64,000 nt of DNA from the NCBI GenBank assembly GCA_905221215.1, contig CAJNCI010000001.1, forward strand, positions 310,001 through 374,000, written 5' to 3'. The translations under genes and the position numbers were made by a program. Source of the stretch: a bacterium (lineage in GTDB: Bacteria; Bacillota; Bacilli; Lactobacillales; Streptococcaceae). The notes below the pieces were generated by a model, which was not told the DNA's origin, did no database searches, and worked only from the letters and a program-made list of their open reading frames with translations. Below are positions 30,204 to 38,918 of this stretch, piece after piece; positions within the stretch are counted from its first letter, which is position 1; each line of letters begins with the position of its first letter.

Positions 30204-31060
30204 TTTCTTCCTTCCTCTTCTTCTAAAATGTCTTCCACATACTTGGGCAACATAAAGGCTCCCACGTGTAAGTTTGCAGTGTAGTATTCTGTGAAAAGCT
30301 GACGTTTTTTCCAGCTTTCCTTGTCAAAATCTTTAACAGGGTGGTATTTTTTCGATGCAAATCCAAATAACCAATAGCCAGCTGGACTGGTTGGGATGTG
30401 CGCCTGATAGACCCGACTGATTGGAAAGGCCTGATTGACCTTGCGGTGCATGCTACGACAAGCAGACTCATCTTCGTCAAAGAAAGGACTACCATGCTGG
30501 TAAATCATGATACCGTCATCTTTGAGAGCTCTGTAACTATTGCCGTAAAATTCCTTGGTAAAGAGTCCTTCCGTATGGCCAAATGGATCTGTCGCATCGT
30601 TGATAATGATATCGTAGTCATCTTCACAGTTTCGCAAAAAGCGAAGACCGTTTTGGTAGTAAATGGTAACACGAGGGTCATTAAGCCCTGCAGCAAAGTC
30701 TGGGAAATACTCACGACAGACCTCAACCAGCATCTCATCTGGTTCCACGATATCGATTTGCTCCAGTTCAGGATAGAGTGTTAATACTTGGGCAACACCT
30801 CCGTCACCACCCCCAATAACCAAAACTTTCTTGGGATTTGGGTGGACAGCCATGGGAACATGGACGGTCATTTCATTGTAGACAAAATCATCAGCATCTG
30901 AAAACAAAACGTGACCATTTAAAATCAGTATTTTCCCAAAAGCTGGCGTATCCAAGACTTCGATATCCTGCCATTCACTTTTACCAGCATAGAGTTGCTT
31001 GGCTGTTCTCAGGGACAATTTCACATCTGGAGTATGAACTTCAGAAAACCATAAATCCAT
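30200..31060 (-). CDS. speE: Spermidine synthase
   Basis: SpeE is an aminopropyltransferase with a Rossmann methyltransferase-like fold. The motifs V-I-G-G-G-D-G-G, the D-x-E segment (V-E-P-D-E), and N-D-A-T-D-P-F-G (catalytic Asp) are present. The length is 286 aa. It normally needs decarboxylated S-adenosylmethionine, but no speD lies in this window. It starts at an ATG behind AAAGGAG, directly after speA. Confidence 0.92.
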   Translation of the reverse strand: MDLWFSEVHTPDVKLSLRTAKQLYAGKSEWQDIEVLDTPAFGKILILNGHVLFSDADDFVYNEMTVHVPMAVHPNPKKVLVIGGGDGGVAQVLTLYPELEQIDIVEPDEMLVEVCREYFPDFAAGLNDPRVTIYYQNGLRFLRNCEDDYDIIINDATDPFGHTEGLFTKEFYGNSYRALKDDGIMIYQHGSPFFDEDESACRSMHRKVNQAFPISRVYQAHIPTSPAGYWLFGFASKKYHPVKDFDKESWKKRQLFTEYYTANLHVGAFMLPKYVEDILEEEEGRK

Positions 31061-32521
31061 CTAGTTCTCCTTTCTTTCAATGACATTGATATGGTTGACC
31101 TCTGGATCTTCCGTCCCTTGAAGGGAGCAACCACGTTCCTTGGCAAATTGGATATAGTCGACAATTTCTCGTGTAATGCGTTCACCTGGTGCTAGGATTG
31201 GAATACCTGGAGGATAACACATGACAAATTCCCCACAGACTTGTCCGACTGATTCGTCTAAGGATAGACTTCTACGTTGGGCATAAAAGGCTTCCTGAGG
31301 AGACAACACCAACTCGGGTTGGATATATTCTCCAGCAATCAAGTCCTTCCCATCTCGTGAATAGAGTCTCTTGATATCAGCCAAAGCACCAACCAAGCGT
31401 TCGATGTCTTGAATTCGGTCACCAATGGAAATATAGGCCAAAATATTCCCTATATCCCCAAACTCAATCTGAATGTCATATTCGTCTCGCAAGAGGTCAT
31501 AGACCTCGATACCTGTCAAGCCAATACCCTGAGTGTAAACTGACAGCTTGGTTACGTCAAAATCACAGACCGATACACCGTCTATCAATTCTTTGGAGTA
31601 GGCATAGTATCCACCGATGGCATTGATTTCACGACGAGCGTACTCGGATAACTCAATGACTTTCTCAAACGACTCTTTACCACGAAGGGCTAAGTTACGA
31701 CGTGAAATATCTAGACTAGCCATCAACAAGTAAGAGGCGGATGTTGACTGGGTTAGGTTGATGATTTGACGAACGTACTCAGGATTCATCTGCTCCCCGA
31801 TAAGCAGGATGGAGCTCTGGGTCAAACTCCCACCAGACTTATGCATAGAGACCGCCGCCATATCAGCTCCTGCATCCATAGCAGACAGTGGAAGTTTATC
31901 CGTGAAATGCAAATGCGCTCCATGGGCTTCGTCTACTAAGACCAGCATGCCTGCTTTGTGAGCCATTTCCGTTAAACCTTTGAGGTCTGAACAAATCCCG
32001 TAGTAAGTTGGATTGTTAATTAAAATGGCCTTGGCATCTGGATGCTCCTTTATGGCCTGGGCTACTCGGTCATTTTCAAGACCTAAAGCGATACCAATCT
32101 TAGGATCCACACTCATCTCGATATAGATGGGAATAGCACCACATAGAACCAGCGCATTGATAGCAGATTTATGGACATTACGTGGCAGAATAATCTTATC
32201 TCCAGCCTTGCAGGTAGAAAGAATCATAGTCTGCACCGATGAAGTTGTTCCTCCAATCATGAGAAAAGCATGGCTAGCTCCAAAAGCATCCGCCGCCAGC
32301 TCCTCTGCATCTCGAATAATCGAAATAGGATGCCCTAAATTATCCAAGGGTTTCATCGAATTGACATCGATACCAACGCATTTTTCTCCTAATAGTTCAA
32401 CCAATTCAGGATTTCCTCGTCCACGCTTGTGACCTGGAACATCAAAGGGAACAATCCGTTTCTTGCGTAACTTCACCATGGCCTCATAAATTGGGGCTTG
32501 GTTTTGATCTAACTCTTTCAA
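31061..32521 (-). CDS. speA: Fold-I PLP decarboxylase, probably arginine decarboxylase
   Basis: This 486-aa enzyme of the Orn/Lys/Arg decarboxylase family has an N-terminal PLP domain, the Schiff-base lysine in S-M-H-K-S-G-G-S, and the C-terminal substrate domain P-P-G-I-P-I-L-A-P-G-E. It is often labelled lysine decarboxylase (cad), but aguA and aguB downstream process agmatine, so arginine is the likely substrate. The start is a TTG at 32521 with AAAGGAG 6 nt upstream; no in-frame ATG or GTG fits. It heads the operon, behind a structured leader. Confidence 0.92.
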   Translation of the reverse strand: MKELDQNQAPIYEAMVKLRKKRIVPFDVPGHKRGRGNPELVELLGEKCVGIDVNSMKPLDNLGHPISIIRDAEELAADAFGASHAFLMIGGTTSSVQTMILSTCKAGDKIILPRNVHKSAINALVLCGAIPIYIEMSVDPKIGIALGLENDRVAQAIKEHPDAKAILINNPTYYGICSDLKGLTEMAHKAGMLVLVDEAHGAHLHFTDKLPLSAMDAGADMAAVSMHKSGGSLTQSSILLIGEQMNPEYVRQIINLTQSTSASYLLMASLDISRRNLALRGKESFEKVIELSEYARREINAIGGYYAYSKELIDGVSVCDFDVTKLSVYTQGIGLTGIEVYDLLRDEYDIQIEFGDIGNILAYISIGDRIQDIERLVGALADIKRLYSRDGKDLIAGEYIQPELVLSPQEAFYAQRRSLSLDESVGQVCGEFVMCYPPGIPILAPGERITREIVDYIQFAKERGCSLQGTEDPEVNHINVIERKEN

Positions 32522-32583
32522 GACATACTCCTTTCAATATTTTTTAGGACCCTATGAAAACTAAGGAACTAAAGGTTGACTCA

Positions 32584-32613
32584 TGAAAAAAGAGCAGGAT
32601 TTCACCTGCTCTG
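32584..32613 (-). terminator. Terminator/attenuator in the speA leader
   Basis: On the minus strand AGAGCAGG pairs with CCTGCTCT around TGAAAT and is followed by TTTTTT, 60 nt before the speA start. Confidence 0.85.
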
Positions 32614-32914
32614 CAATCTTCTGACGTTTTTATGTTTGTTTCTGTTGAGTATGTCTGTTCCCGATGTTGCCTAACTCTCTAGTAGCAAATATTACGTACT
32701 TTATTGATCGTTTCACAAGATGACGTGTGCTTTCACCACACTAAAAATTTATGAATTAGGACAAACATCCTAACATCAACTTATAAAAGTAGGCTTTTAA
32801 CCCTATCAATAATGTGGCTTTTCAACCACGCTTCGGCATTCAACCCTGCCTGTCCGTAGGCATTTTTTACTCGGGTTTATATTTGCTAGAAAACATCATC
32901 TCATTTTCTAAGCC
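32585..32914 (-). ncRNA. Multi-hairpin leader RNA upstream of speA, class unknown
   Basis: An RNA of about 330 nt is predicted from the promoter to the terminator on the minus strand. It contains a chain of short hairpins at about 32887-32910, 32847-32862, 32835-32850 (overlapping the previous one, so alternative), 32814-32829, 32791-32804, 32757-32772 and 32725-32741. Several have similar loops of the type GGTTGAAAAGCC, GGTTAAAAGCC, GGTGAAAGC and GGTGAAATCC. There is no convincing open frame. It may be a riboswitch or attenuator for polyamine synthesis, or a free-standing ncRNA; I could not match it to a known class. Confidence 0.6.
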
Positions 32915-32919
32915 CCATT

Positions 32920-32948
32920 ACTATATCATGTTTTCAAGAACTTGTAAA
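32920..32948 (-). promoter_or_regulatory. Promoter of the polyamine operon leader
   Basis: On the minus strand TTTACA is followed by a 17-nt spacer and TATAGT. The transcript would begin near 32914 at the GGGGC. The gap from here to 33182 is otherwise AT-rich with no gene. Confidence 0.75.
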
Positions 32949-33182
32949 GCGTTTCACGAAAAAAATATAAAAAAGTTCGCAAAATAGTTGGATTTTACTC
33001 GATTTAACAATGATTGTTTTTTTGTAAACGATTATAAAGTGAACGAAATGTTTATCGTATTTAATTTAAAATTTTTTATGCTACTCTATACTCTTTACCT
33101 TCTGTGTTTGATCAATTAGAGAAGATGTCGACATTTTTATATCATTAGAATCGTGCAACTTTTTTCAGACAGTTTTAAAAGA

Positions 33183-33211
33183 TTGATTTCCTTATATTTT
33201 TCCTTTATACT
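33183..33211 (+). promoter_or_regulatory. Promoter of the VIT-family gene
   Basis: TTGATT, a 17-nt spacer and TATACT lie about 20 nt before the start. Confidence 0.7.
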
Positions 33212-33230
33212 GGATAAAAAGGAGAATAAT

Positions 33231-33926
33231 ATGTCAGAAACAAATCACGAAATTGATTCAAATTTTGCAGGTCGTTTAAATATCCTGCGTGCGGGCGTTC
33301 TTGGTGCCAATGATGGGATTATTTCCATTGCGGGTGTGGTTATCGGGGTTGCCAGTGCTACGACCAATATCTGGATCATCTTTTTATCAGGCTTTGCGGC
33401 TATCTTGGCAGGTGCCTTTTCAATGGCTGGTGGAGAATACGTATCCGTTTCAACTCAAAAAGATACCGAGGAAGCAGCCGTTGCGCGGGAGCAAGTCTTG
33501 CTAGACCAAGATATAGAGTTAGCCAAAAAATCTCTCTATGCTGCCTATATCCAAAACGGAGAATGCGAAACCTCTGCCCAACTCTTGACCAACAAGGCCT
33601 TTCTAAAAAATCCACTCAAGGCTCTGGTCGAGGAAAAATACGGGATTGAGTATGAAGAGTTTACCAATCCTTGGCACGCTGCCATTTCCAGCTTTGTTGC
33701 CTTTTTCCTTGGAAGTTTGCCTCCAATGCTCTCAGTGACCATTTTCCCAAGTGAATACCGCATTCCAGCTACTGTCCTGATTGTAGGTCTTTCACTCTTG
33801 GTGACTGGCTATACTAGTGCCAAACTTGGAAAAGCACCAACTAAAACAGCTATGATTAGAAACCTTGCTATTGGCCTCTTGACCATGGGAGTTACCTTCC
33901 TACTCGGACAACTTTTCAGCATTTAG
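33231..33926 (+). CDS. VIT1/CCC1-family transporter
   Basis: This 231-aa membrane protein belongs to the family of vacuolar iron transporters, moving Fe2+ or Mn2+ across membranes. The start is the ATG at 33231 behind AAGGAG; the frame is open further upstream without a ribosome site. The helix-1 motif G-A-N-D-G-I-I-S and the segment S-M-A-G-G-E-Y-V-S-V-S are typical. About five membrane helices are present. Residues about 90-150 form a charged cytoplasmic region with several glutamates that would bind metal. It is monocistronic. Confidence 0.9.
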   Translation: MSETNHEIDSNFAGRLNILRAGVLGANDGIISIAGVVIGVASATTNIWIIFLSGFAAILAGAFSMAGGEYVSVSTQKDTEEAAVAREQVLLDQDIELAKKSLYAAYIQNGECETSAQLLTNKAFLKNPLKALVEEKYGIEYEEFTNPWHAAISSFVAFFLGSLPPMLSVTIFPSEYRIPATVLIVGLSLLVTGYTSAKLGKAPTKTAMIRNLAIGLLTMGVTFLLGQLFSI

Positions 33927-33967
33927 AACACAAGAAATACCTCGATTTTGAAGTCGAGGTATCTTTT

Positions 33968-35956
33968 TTACATTTGCACAATCTTGCGATAACTTCTTGA
34001 AGTAACCATGAAAATCAGCACATAGGCGATGAGGAAGATAGCGCAGATAGACAAGGTCACAATCAACATCATAGTCGTGTCTATTACACCAATCACTTTT
34101 AAAATCAGACTAAGCATATGGTAGGCAAAGGCGAGATGTATGAAGGCAAAGAGCAAAGGAAGGAAGAAAACAGTTAAAACCTGTTTGTTGATGGTTTGCT
34201 TGATTTGCTTTTGATCTAAACCGACTTTCTGCAAGATAATAAAGCGTTCACGGTCTTCATAGCCTTCAGAAATTTGTTTGTAATAGATGACCAGAACAGT
34301 TCCGACCATAAAGATAATAGATAGGAAAATACCGATAAAGAAGACACCACCAAAGAGGGCGCTCATCTGAGAACTAGCATCTGCTAGATTGCTACCATAA
34401 ACATAGCTACCTTCCGTGTTTAATTGAGCATTAAACTGATCGAGGTATTTATCATACTCGTCAGCGACTTTGAGTTGTTCTTCTTCGCTGGCATTTACAT
34501 TCATGCCACCGTAAAACTGATTATAGATAGCCGAATCTGGGAATTGGTCCAAAAAAGCTTGTAAATTAGGTACAACAAGATAATTGTAATCAGCAGTCAA
34601 AATATTAAACTGATTTGGGACATGGTTTACAATGAAATCTTTATTAAATTCTTCTTTTACAGAAAATTGATGATCATTTAGAGTTAGAGCTTTCTGTTCT
34701 TTAACTCCCTCATTCTTTGCAAAGAGTCCGACCTCATTTCCTGATAGAGACAGTTTTTGACCAGTCATATTTTCATAATCTTTTTGGTCAAATACCATGA
34801 AAACTGTTGTGGGTTGGACACGATTTTGTCCTTTTTCAAAAAGTGTTAACTTATTTCCTTCTTGGTTTGCAACACCAAAGTAAGTATAACGAAGCACTTC
34901 TTTCTCTTTAATCGTATAACCTTTGTCACTTGCAAACTGGCTCAAGAGTTTGTCCAAATCTTCTTTTTCAACATTTTGCCCTGAAACCCCAAAATCATGA
35001 GGATTTAGAACTTTTTTAAAGCTTTCTGAGGCATTGAAAATACTTGTTGCTGCTGACATGGTTACCAAAATCATTGTTGACAAAATAGCGATGGTTGCTA
35101 GCCCAACCGCATTTTTCTTCATACGGAAAATCAAGTTGGAAACAGAGATAAGATTATTTGGTTGGTAATAGTATTTCTTGTTTTTCTTTAAGATTTGAAG
35201 GAAAACGGTAATCCCTGCATTGAACAAAAGATAGGTACCAAAGATAACCAGCAAAACAGCTAAGAAGAAGGTTGTTAGGGCTGTGAGAGGATCTTTTACA
35301 GTAAGGGCAAGATAGTAGCCAATCCCTAAACTAATGGAACCAAGAATAGTTTGGAGAGGTAAGAAGCGACCTTTTTTCTCTCCGCTTGCTTTCTCACGAG
35401 AGAGTTGGAGAGCATTCATACGGGCGATTCGAAGAGCATTCAGGAACATGAGGCCTAGGAAAATCAAACCGAAGACAACAAGTACTGCAATGACAACATT
35501 CATCTGGAAGGTAGCGACTAGTTCTACCTTCAATTTCATCAGTTTGAGTAAGAAGGCGAAAATCAACTTGTCAAACAAGGCTCCAATACCGATACCTGCT
35601 CCAACAGTTAGAATTCCAAATAGCACCAACTCTTTAAAGGTCATACTGATCAGATGGCGCTTTTCCAAGCCCAACATGCCATAAATCCCAAGTTCCTTGG
35701 AACGGTTTTTCATAACAAAACTATTGGCATAGAGGACAATAATAGCTGACGCAAGTGTGACGACAAACATACCAAATCCAAGAGTAGCTTGAATGGTTGT
35801 CCCTCCACGGATTTCCGAAATCTTGGGATTGAAGGTTAGAGAGTAAAAGAGATAGGTGACAGTGACTGCCAGGAGAACAGCCAGCGCAAAAGGATAGTAG
35901 AGTTTGCGGTTTTTAATCAAGTTCGATACCGCTAACTTATTGGTTAATCGAAACAT
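33968..35956 (-). CDS. BceB-type ABC transporter permease
   Basis: This 662-aa permease has the ten-helix BceB layout: four N-terminal helices including an FtsX domain, two FtsX-half segments, a large external domain (about residues 310-520) between helices 7 and 8, and a C-terminal FtsX domain. Such transporters protect against bacitracin and other cell-wall-binding peptides and signal to a BceS-like kinase. The order and lengths match the pneumococcal SP_0912/SP_0913 pair, reported as bacitracin/nisin resistance genes. No kinase is adjacent, so signalling must be in trans. Confidence 0.9.
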   Translation of the reverse strand: MFRLTNKLAVSNLIKNRKLYYPFALAVLLAVTVTYLFYSLTFNPKISEIRGGTTIQATLGFGMFVVTLASAIIVLYANSFVMKNRSKELGIYGMLGLEKRHLISMTFKELVLFGILTVGAGIGIGALFDKLIFAFLLKLMKLKVELVATFQMNVVIAVLVVFGLIFLGLMFLNALRIARMNALQLSREKASGEKKGRFLPLQTILGSISLGIGYYLALTVKDPLTALTTFFLAVLLVIFGTYLLFNAGITVFLQILKKNKKYYYQPNNLISVSNLIFRMKKNAVGLATIAILSTMILVTMSAATSIFNASESFKKVLNPHDFGVSGQNVEKEDLDKLLSQFASDKGYTIKEKEVLRYTYFGVANQEGNKLTLFEKGQNRVQPTTVFMVFDQKDYENMTGQKLSLSGNEVGLFAKNEGVKEQKALTLNDHQFSVKEEFNKDFIVNHVPNQFNILTADYNYLVVPNLQAFLDQFPDSAIYNQFYGGMNVNASEEEQLKVADEYDKYLDQFNAQLNTEGSYVYGSNLADASSQMSALFGGVFFIGIFLSIIFMVGTVLVIYYKQISEGYEDRERFIILQKVGLDQKQIKQTINKQVLTVFFLPLLFAFIHLAFAYHMLSLILKVIGVIDTTMMLIVTLSICAIFLIAYVLIFMVTSRSYRKIVQM

Positions 35957-35957
35957 A

Positions 35958-36716
35958 CTAATTCACCTCGCTTGCCATGACAGTCAAGGTATCAGAGATT
36001 TCTTGGAACATCTGACGCTCCGTCTTCTCTCCACGGTAGATTTGATTGTAAAGAATGCCGTCCTTGATAAAGAGTACACGCTTGGCCCTGCTAGCTGCTG
36101 CTGTTGAGTGGGTTACCATGAGAATGGTTTGGCCACGTTCATTGATTTCATCAAATACATCAAGTAAGGCTGCAGATGACTTGGAATCAAGAGCTCCTGT
36201 TGGCTCATCCGCAAGGAGAATTTCAGGTTCTGTGATGATAGCGCGTGCTACTGCTACACGCTGTTTCTGCCCACCAGAGATTTCATATGGGTACTTCTCT
36301 TGCAATTGGTTGATGCCTAGATTCTCAGCTGTCACCACCAATTTCTTCATCATCTCCGTAATGGGTCTTCTTGACAAGACAAGGGGAAGCAGGATATTGT
36401 CCTTAACAGACAGAGTATCTAGCAAGTTAAAGTCTTGGAAGACAAAGCCCAATTTTTCACGACGGAAGCTAGAAGCCTGTGAATTTTTAATGGTTGCGGT
36501 ATCAGTTCCATTCAGGTAAACTTGTCCACGAGTTGGTTTATCCAGCATAGCTAGGATATTGAGAAGAGTTGATTTACCAGAACCAGACTCACCCATGATG
36601 GCAACATAGTCACCCTTTTCCACGGTAAAGTGAATATCCTTGAGGGCCTCTACTTGGTTGCCCTGAAAACGAGTTTTATAAATTTTTTGAACGTGTTTTA
36701 CATCTAAAAGTGTCAT
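35958..36716 (-). CDS. BceA-type ABC transporter ATP-binding protein
   Basis: This 252-aa ATPase starts at the ATG at 36716 with AAAGGAG 6 nt upstream. Walker [10 protein letters not shown], signature [10 protein letters not shown] and Walker B I-L-L-A-D-E-P are all present. It ends 1 nt before the permease start, so the two form one unit. It follows a short ORF that shares the transcript. Confidence 0.93.
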   Translation of the reverse strand: MTLLDVKHVQKIYKTRFQGNQVEALKDIHFTVEKGDYVAIMGESGSGKSTLLNILAMLDKPTRGQVYLNGTDTATIKNSQASSFRREKLGFVFQDFNLLDTLSVKDNILLPLVLSRRPITEMMKKLVVTAENLGINQLQEKYPYEISGGQKQRVAVARAIITEPEILLADEPTGALDSKSSAALLDVFDEINERGQTILMVTHSTAAASRAKRVLFIKDGILYNQIYRGEKTERQMFQEISDTLTVMASEVN

Positions 36717-36730
36717 GAGAATCTCCTTTC

Positions 36731-36841
36731 TTAATATCCCATCAAATGAAATGTAGCTTGCATCATAGCGCATCCCAGTTGAACGCGCTCGATTTCTTTG
36801 TGGCTTGGTTTTCTTGTTTTCTTATGTAAGATTTGTTTCAT
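36731..36841 (-). CDS. Short ORF of 36 codons ahead of the bceAB-like genes
   Basis: An ATG at 36841 has AAAGGAG 8 nt upstream and opens a 36-codon frame ending 14 nt before the bceA-like start. The product is basic at the N-terminus (M-K-Q-I-L-H-K-K-T-R-K-P) and moderately hydrophobic at the C-terminus (C-A-M-M-Q-A-T-F-H-L-M-G-Y). It could be a small accessory peptide or a leader peptide. It is too short for homology to settle by eye; the well-placed ribosome site is the main support. Confidence 0.6.
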   Translation of the reverse strand: MKQILHKKTRKPSHKEIERVQLGCAMMQATFHLMGY

Positions 36842-36925
36842 GATGTTACTCCTTTGTTCTTTATGAGTCTAGTTTACATCAAAAAAAGACCTCTTGCCAT
36901 AACCTAACCTTACAAAAGAGACTTT

Positions 36926-36947
36926 AATCTTACATTTTTGTAAGATT
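36926..36947. promoter_or_regulatory. BceR-like operator
   Basis: A perfect 9-bp inverted repeat, AATCTTACA and TGTAAGATT, has a 4-nt spacer. The inner TTACA-TTTT-TGTAA matches the TNACA-N4-TGTAA consensus described for BceR-type regulators. It lies about 85 nt upstream of the short ORF. Confidence 0.75.
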
Positions 36948-37073
36948 GGGGGAAATGTAGGCAGATTTAATCTAGAGAAGTACACTGTAGCTTCTAAAAT
37001 ATTGTTAGAAATTGGTTTGAATTCCCCAATCAATTATTGAGTTTTTATTTCATTTCACTATGCAATAAATCAC

Positions 37074-37102
37074 TTGACTTTTTACTATAAAATTTATATA
37101 AT
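37074..37102 (+). promoter_or_regulatory. Strong promoter of the exported-protein locus
   Basis: TTGACT, a 17-nt spacer and a perfect TATAAT. A ribosome site AAAGGAG follows near 37128 but no proper ORF begins behind it; the next ~110 nt is non-coding or decayed. Confidence 0.8.
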
Positions 37103-37254
37103 GTAATTATGAAAGGGCTTACTTTAGAAAGGAGAAAAAATCGGAAACTATAATTTGAGTAAGCTTATTTTAACTATCACTTTATTACCAAAATATTTCT
37201 ACTAAAAATTTATTTTAGCTCTTTTCCAGAAAGTGTGGATATTATGAAAAAATC

Positions 37255-37803
37255 TTGATTACTTTTTTTGCTATCCTTTCACTATTTTTCTATTCATCTG
37301 TTTTTGCAGATGATACTAATACAATAGTGAGCGAAACTATGACAGCTCAACAACTTGTGAATCAATACGCGACTGATTATGATATCACATTGGAACAAGC
37401 ATCAGATTTACTTGGTATAAATTTATACGAACGCTCTTCACAGACATATAGAACAATTTCTACTCAAATAACTGTTACAAACTCCTATAAACCATCTATT
37501 TCTTTCTACTGCGAAACAAGCGAATATGGAACTTATCATGGTATTATAAGAATATTAAGAACAGAAATAAATAGAAATTATAATGGAATGTCAAAACAGT
37601 TTTCTGGTTCATTGTATGTCAATTTAGAACAGGCTGATAGAATATTCTATATAATTAATGGAGATTTCTTTGATAACGGTACTACAACTTTAAGCGGAGG
37701 ACTGAATATTGGAATAGGAGAAAGCGCTAGCGTAAATTTGGGAGGTTCCTACGTTGATAATCACTATAAATATGTATATCATGAAGGGAGAGTTCATTTT
37801 TAA
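37255..37803 (+). CDS. Predicted exported protein with a frameshifted start
   Basis: I do not recognise this 182-aa protein. It begins with a hydrophobic signal-like segment (I-T-F-F-A-I-L-S-L-F-F-Y-S-S-V-F-A, cleavage after A). The mature part is rich in Tyr, Ser, Asn and Thr and likely beta-structured (for example F-S-G-S-L-Y-V-N-L and S-G-G-L-N-I-G-I-G). The natural start is probably the ATG at 37244, but a run of six A's there puts it in another frame that stops after four codons. Adding one A would give M-K-K-I-L-I-T-F-F, a normal signal peptide. The listed TTG start is a fallback, so the gene may be inactive or phase-variable. It is coupled to the next gene. Confidence 0.6.
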   Translation: MITFFAILSLFFYSSVFADDTNTIVSETMTAQQLVNQYATDYDITLEQASDLLGINLYERSSQTYRTISTQITVTNSYKPSISFYCETSEYGTYHGIIRILRTEINRNYNGMSKQFSGSLYVNLEQADRIFYIINGDFFDNGTTTLSGGLNIGIGESASVNLGGSYVDNHYKYVYHEGRVHF

Positions 37804-38000
37804 TGAAACACAAAGAACATATACTCATCGGACTTCTCTATCTCCTCTCTCCATTCATCGGTCAGCTCTTAGTTGAAAAGACATACTTTATCGGTACAAG
37901 AATTACAGCTACTGCTTATGCTATTTGCTGGCTATCAGTTGTTATCAGCATCCATCATTTTTCAAAAAATGTATTGTCTCAGCATGAAAAATCAGATTAG
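37803..38000 (+). CDS. Small two-helix membrane protein
   Basis: This 65-aa protein starts inside the stop codon of the exported-protein gene (TAATG), so it is translationally coupled to it. It has two hydrophobic helices (about 8-26 and 33-52) and a charged C-terminus. Its first helix resembles that of the protein at 8300. Coupling of an exported protein and a small membrane protein is reminiscent of bacteriocin plus immunity genes, but this is only a suggestion. Confidence 0.65.
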   Translation: MKHKEHILIGLLYLLSPFIGQLLVEKTYFIGTRITATAYAICWLSVVISIHHFSKNVLSQHEKSD

Positions 38001-38064
38001 AAATCTAAGTTCAAAATATTATTTTTAATTTGTATGTGAGGCTGAGAAAATCTTATTAAAAGTA

Positions 38065-38111
38065 AAAAAGCTTTAAATCAAGTAATTTAGACTATTGATT
38101 TAAAGCTTTTT
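38065..38111. terminator. Bidirectional terminator
   Basis: A 16-bp perfect stem (AAAAAGCTTTAAATCA and its complement) lies between convergent genes. Confidence 0.85.
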
Positions 38112-38137
38112 GCTTATTCCAAATCTTTTGAAAAACC

Positions 38138-38410
38138 TCACCAAAACCATCCTTCATTATCGTCAATGGCTTGGGCTTCTTTGCGTTTACGTGGGCCTGT
38201 TCCGTACATTTCTGCTTCGATTTCTTCCTTGGTTGGCATGACAGAAGCTAGAATGATATAGATAATCACGCCAAGTCCAAAGTTTGCGACTGTAAAAATG
38301 GCAAATAGGAAACGAACAAGGGTAACATCAAAGTTCCACTTGTCTGCCAGACCTGCCAGAACTCCTGAAATCATGCGATTTCGTCTCATTTTATAAAATT
38401 TACTGTTCAT
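38138..38410 (-). CDS. PspC-domain protein
   Basis: This 90-aa protein starts at the ATG at 38410 behind AAGAGGAAA. The PspC (phage-shock C) domain is visible as R-R-N-R-M-I-S-G-V-L-A-G-L-A-D-K-W near the N-terminus, then a membrane helix (L-F-A-I-F-T-V-A-N-F-G-L-G-V-I-I-Y-I). The tail is charged and ends in G-W-F-W. Such proteins respond to membrane stress; no pspA lies nearby. Confidence 0.9.
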   Translation of the reverse strand: MNSKFYKMRRNRMISGVLAGLADKWNFDVTLVRFLFAIFTVANFGLGVIIYIILASVMPTKEEIEAEMYGTGPRKRKEAQAIDDNEGWFW

Positions 38411-38468
38411 GTTATTTCCTCTTTCTGCTAGGTTAGACATAGTATATCACGGATAGGCTAGGCTTTCA

Positions 38469-38918
38469 TCAGTCCTCAGGCTGATTTACTAGTAGCAACT
38501 TTCCTCGACAAAGTCCACAACGATAGCGTTTGGTATCAATTCTTCGTTTGCGATGATAAGTTTGCTGGCAGGATTGACAACGATAGAGCTTGATTGGCTT
38601 GGAGTTGCTATTTGGCAAGGTTGGTACAAAGCGTAACCCATCCACCGCTTTCAAAAGTTCCTTAAAATCCCGATCCTTGTGTTGATAGCCCTTCCCTTGA
38701 AAATAGAGGTGATAGTGACAGAGTTCATGGCGGACAATTTTTCTAAAAACATCCAAACCCAGTTCCTGATAAACTTTGGGGTTGAAATCCAGATGCCCAT
38801 CTTTTGGGAAAAATCGCCCACCTGTCGTTCGCAGACGAGAATTCCATTGGGCATGATGGCTAAAAGGTCTCCCGAAGTCTTCTAGCGAAACCTGCTTGAC
38901 ATAATCAGTTAGATTCAT
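38469..38918 (-). CDS. SprT-like zinc metalloprotein
   Basis: This 149-aa protein carries the HExxH zinc motif in R-H-E-L-C-H-Y-H near residue 65 and a C-terminal zinc ribbon, C-Q-S-C-x(17)-C-G-L-C. This is the SprT/WSS1-type arrangement, possibly acting on DNA- or ribosome-associated proteins; the bacterial substrate is not established. Its start overlaps the end of tex by 14 nt in another frame, so the pair is translated together. Confidence 0.9.
   Translation of the reverse strand: MNLTDYVKQVSLEDFGRPFSHHAQWNSRLRTTGGRFFPKDGHLDFNPKVYQELGLDVFRKIVRHELCHYHLYFQGKGYQHKDRDFKELLKAVDGLRFVPTLPNSNSKPIKLYRCQSCQQTYHRKRRIDTKRYRCGLCRGKLLLVNQPED

Noticed and set aside
32585..32914. tmRNA, 6S RNA or RNase P RNA for the speA leader
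   Set aside because: It lacks the tRNA-like ends, the open central bubble and the conserved P-RNA cores of these RNAs.
32941..33037. cre sites near the polyamine promoter
   Set aside because: GTGAAACGCTTTACA has the central CG one base out of place, and TGTAAACGATTATA misses a fixed base; neither is convincing.
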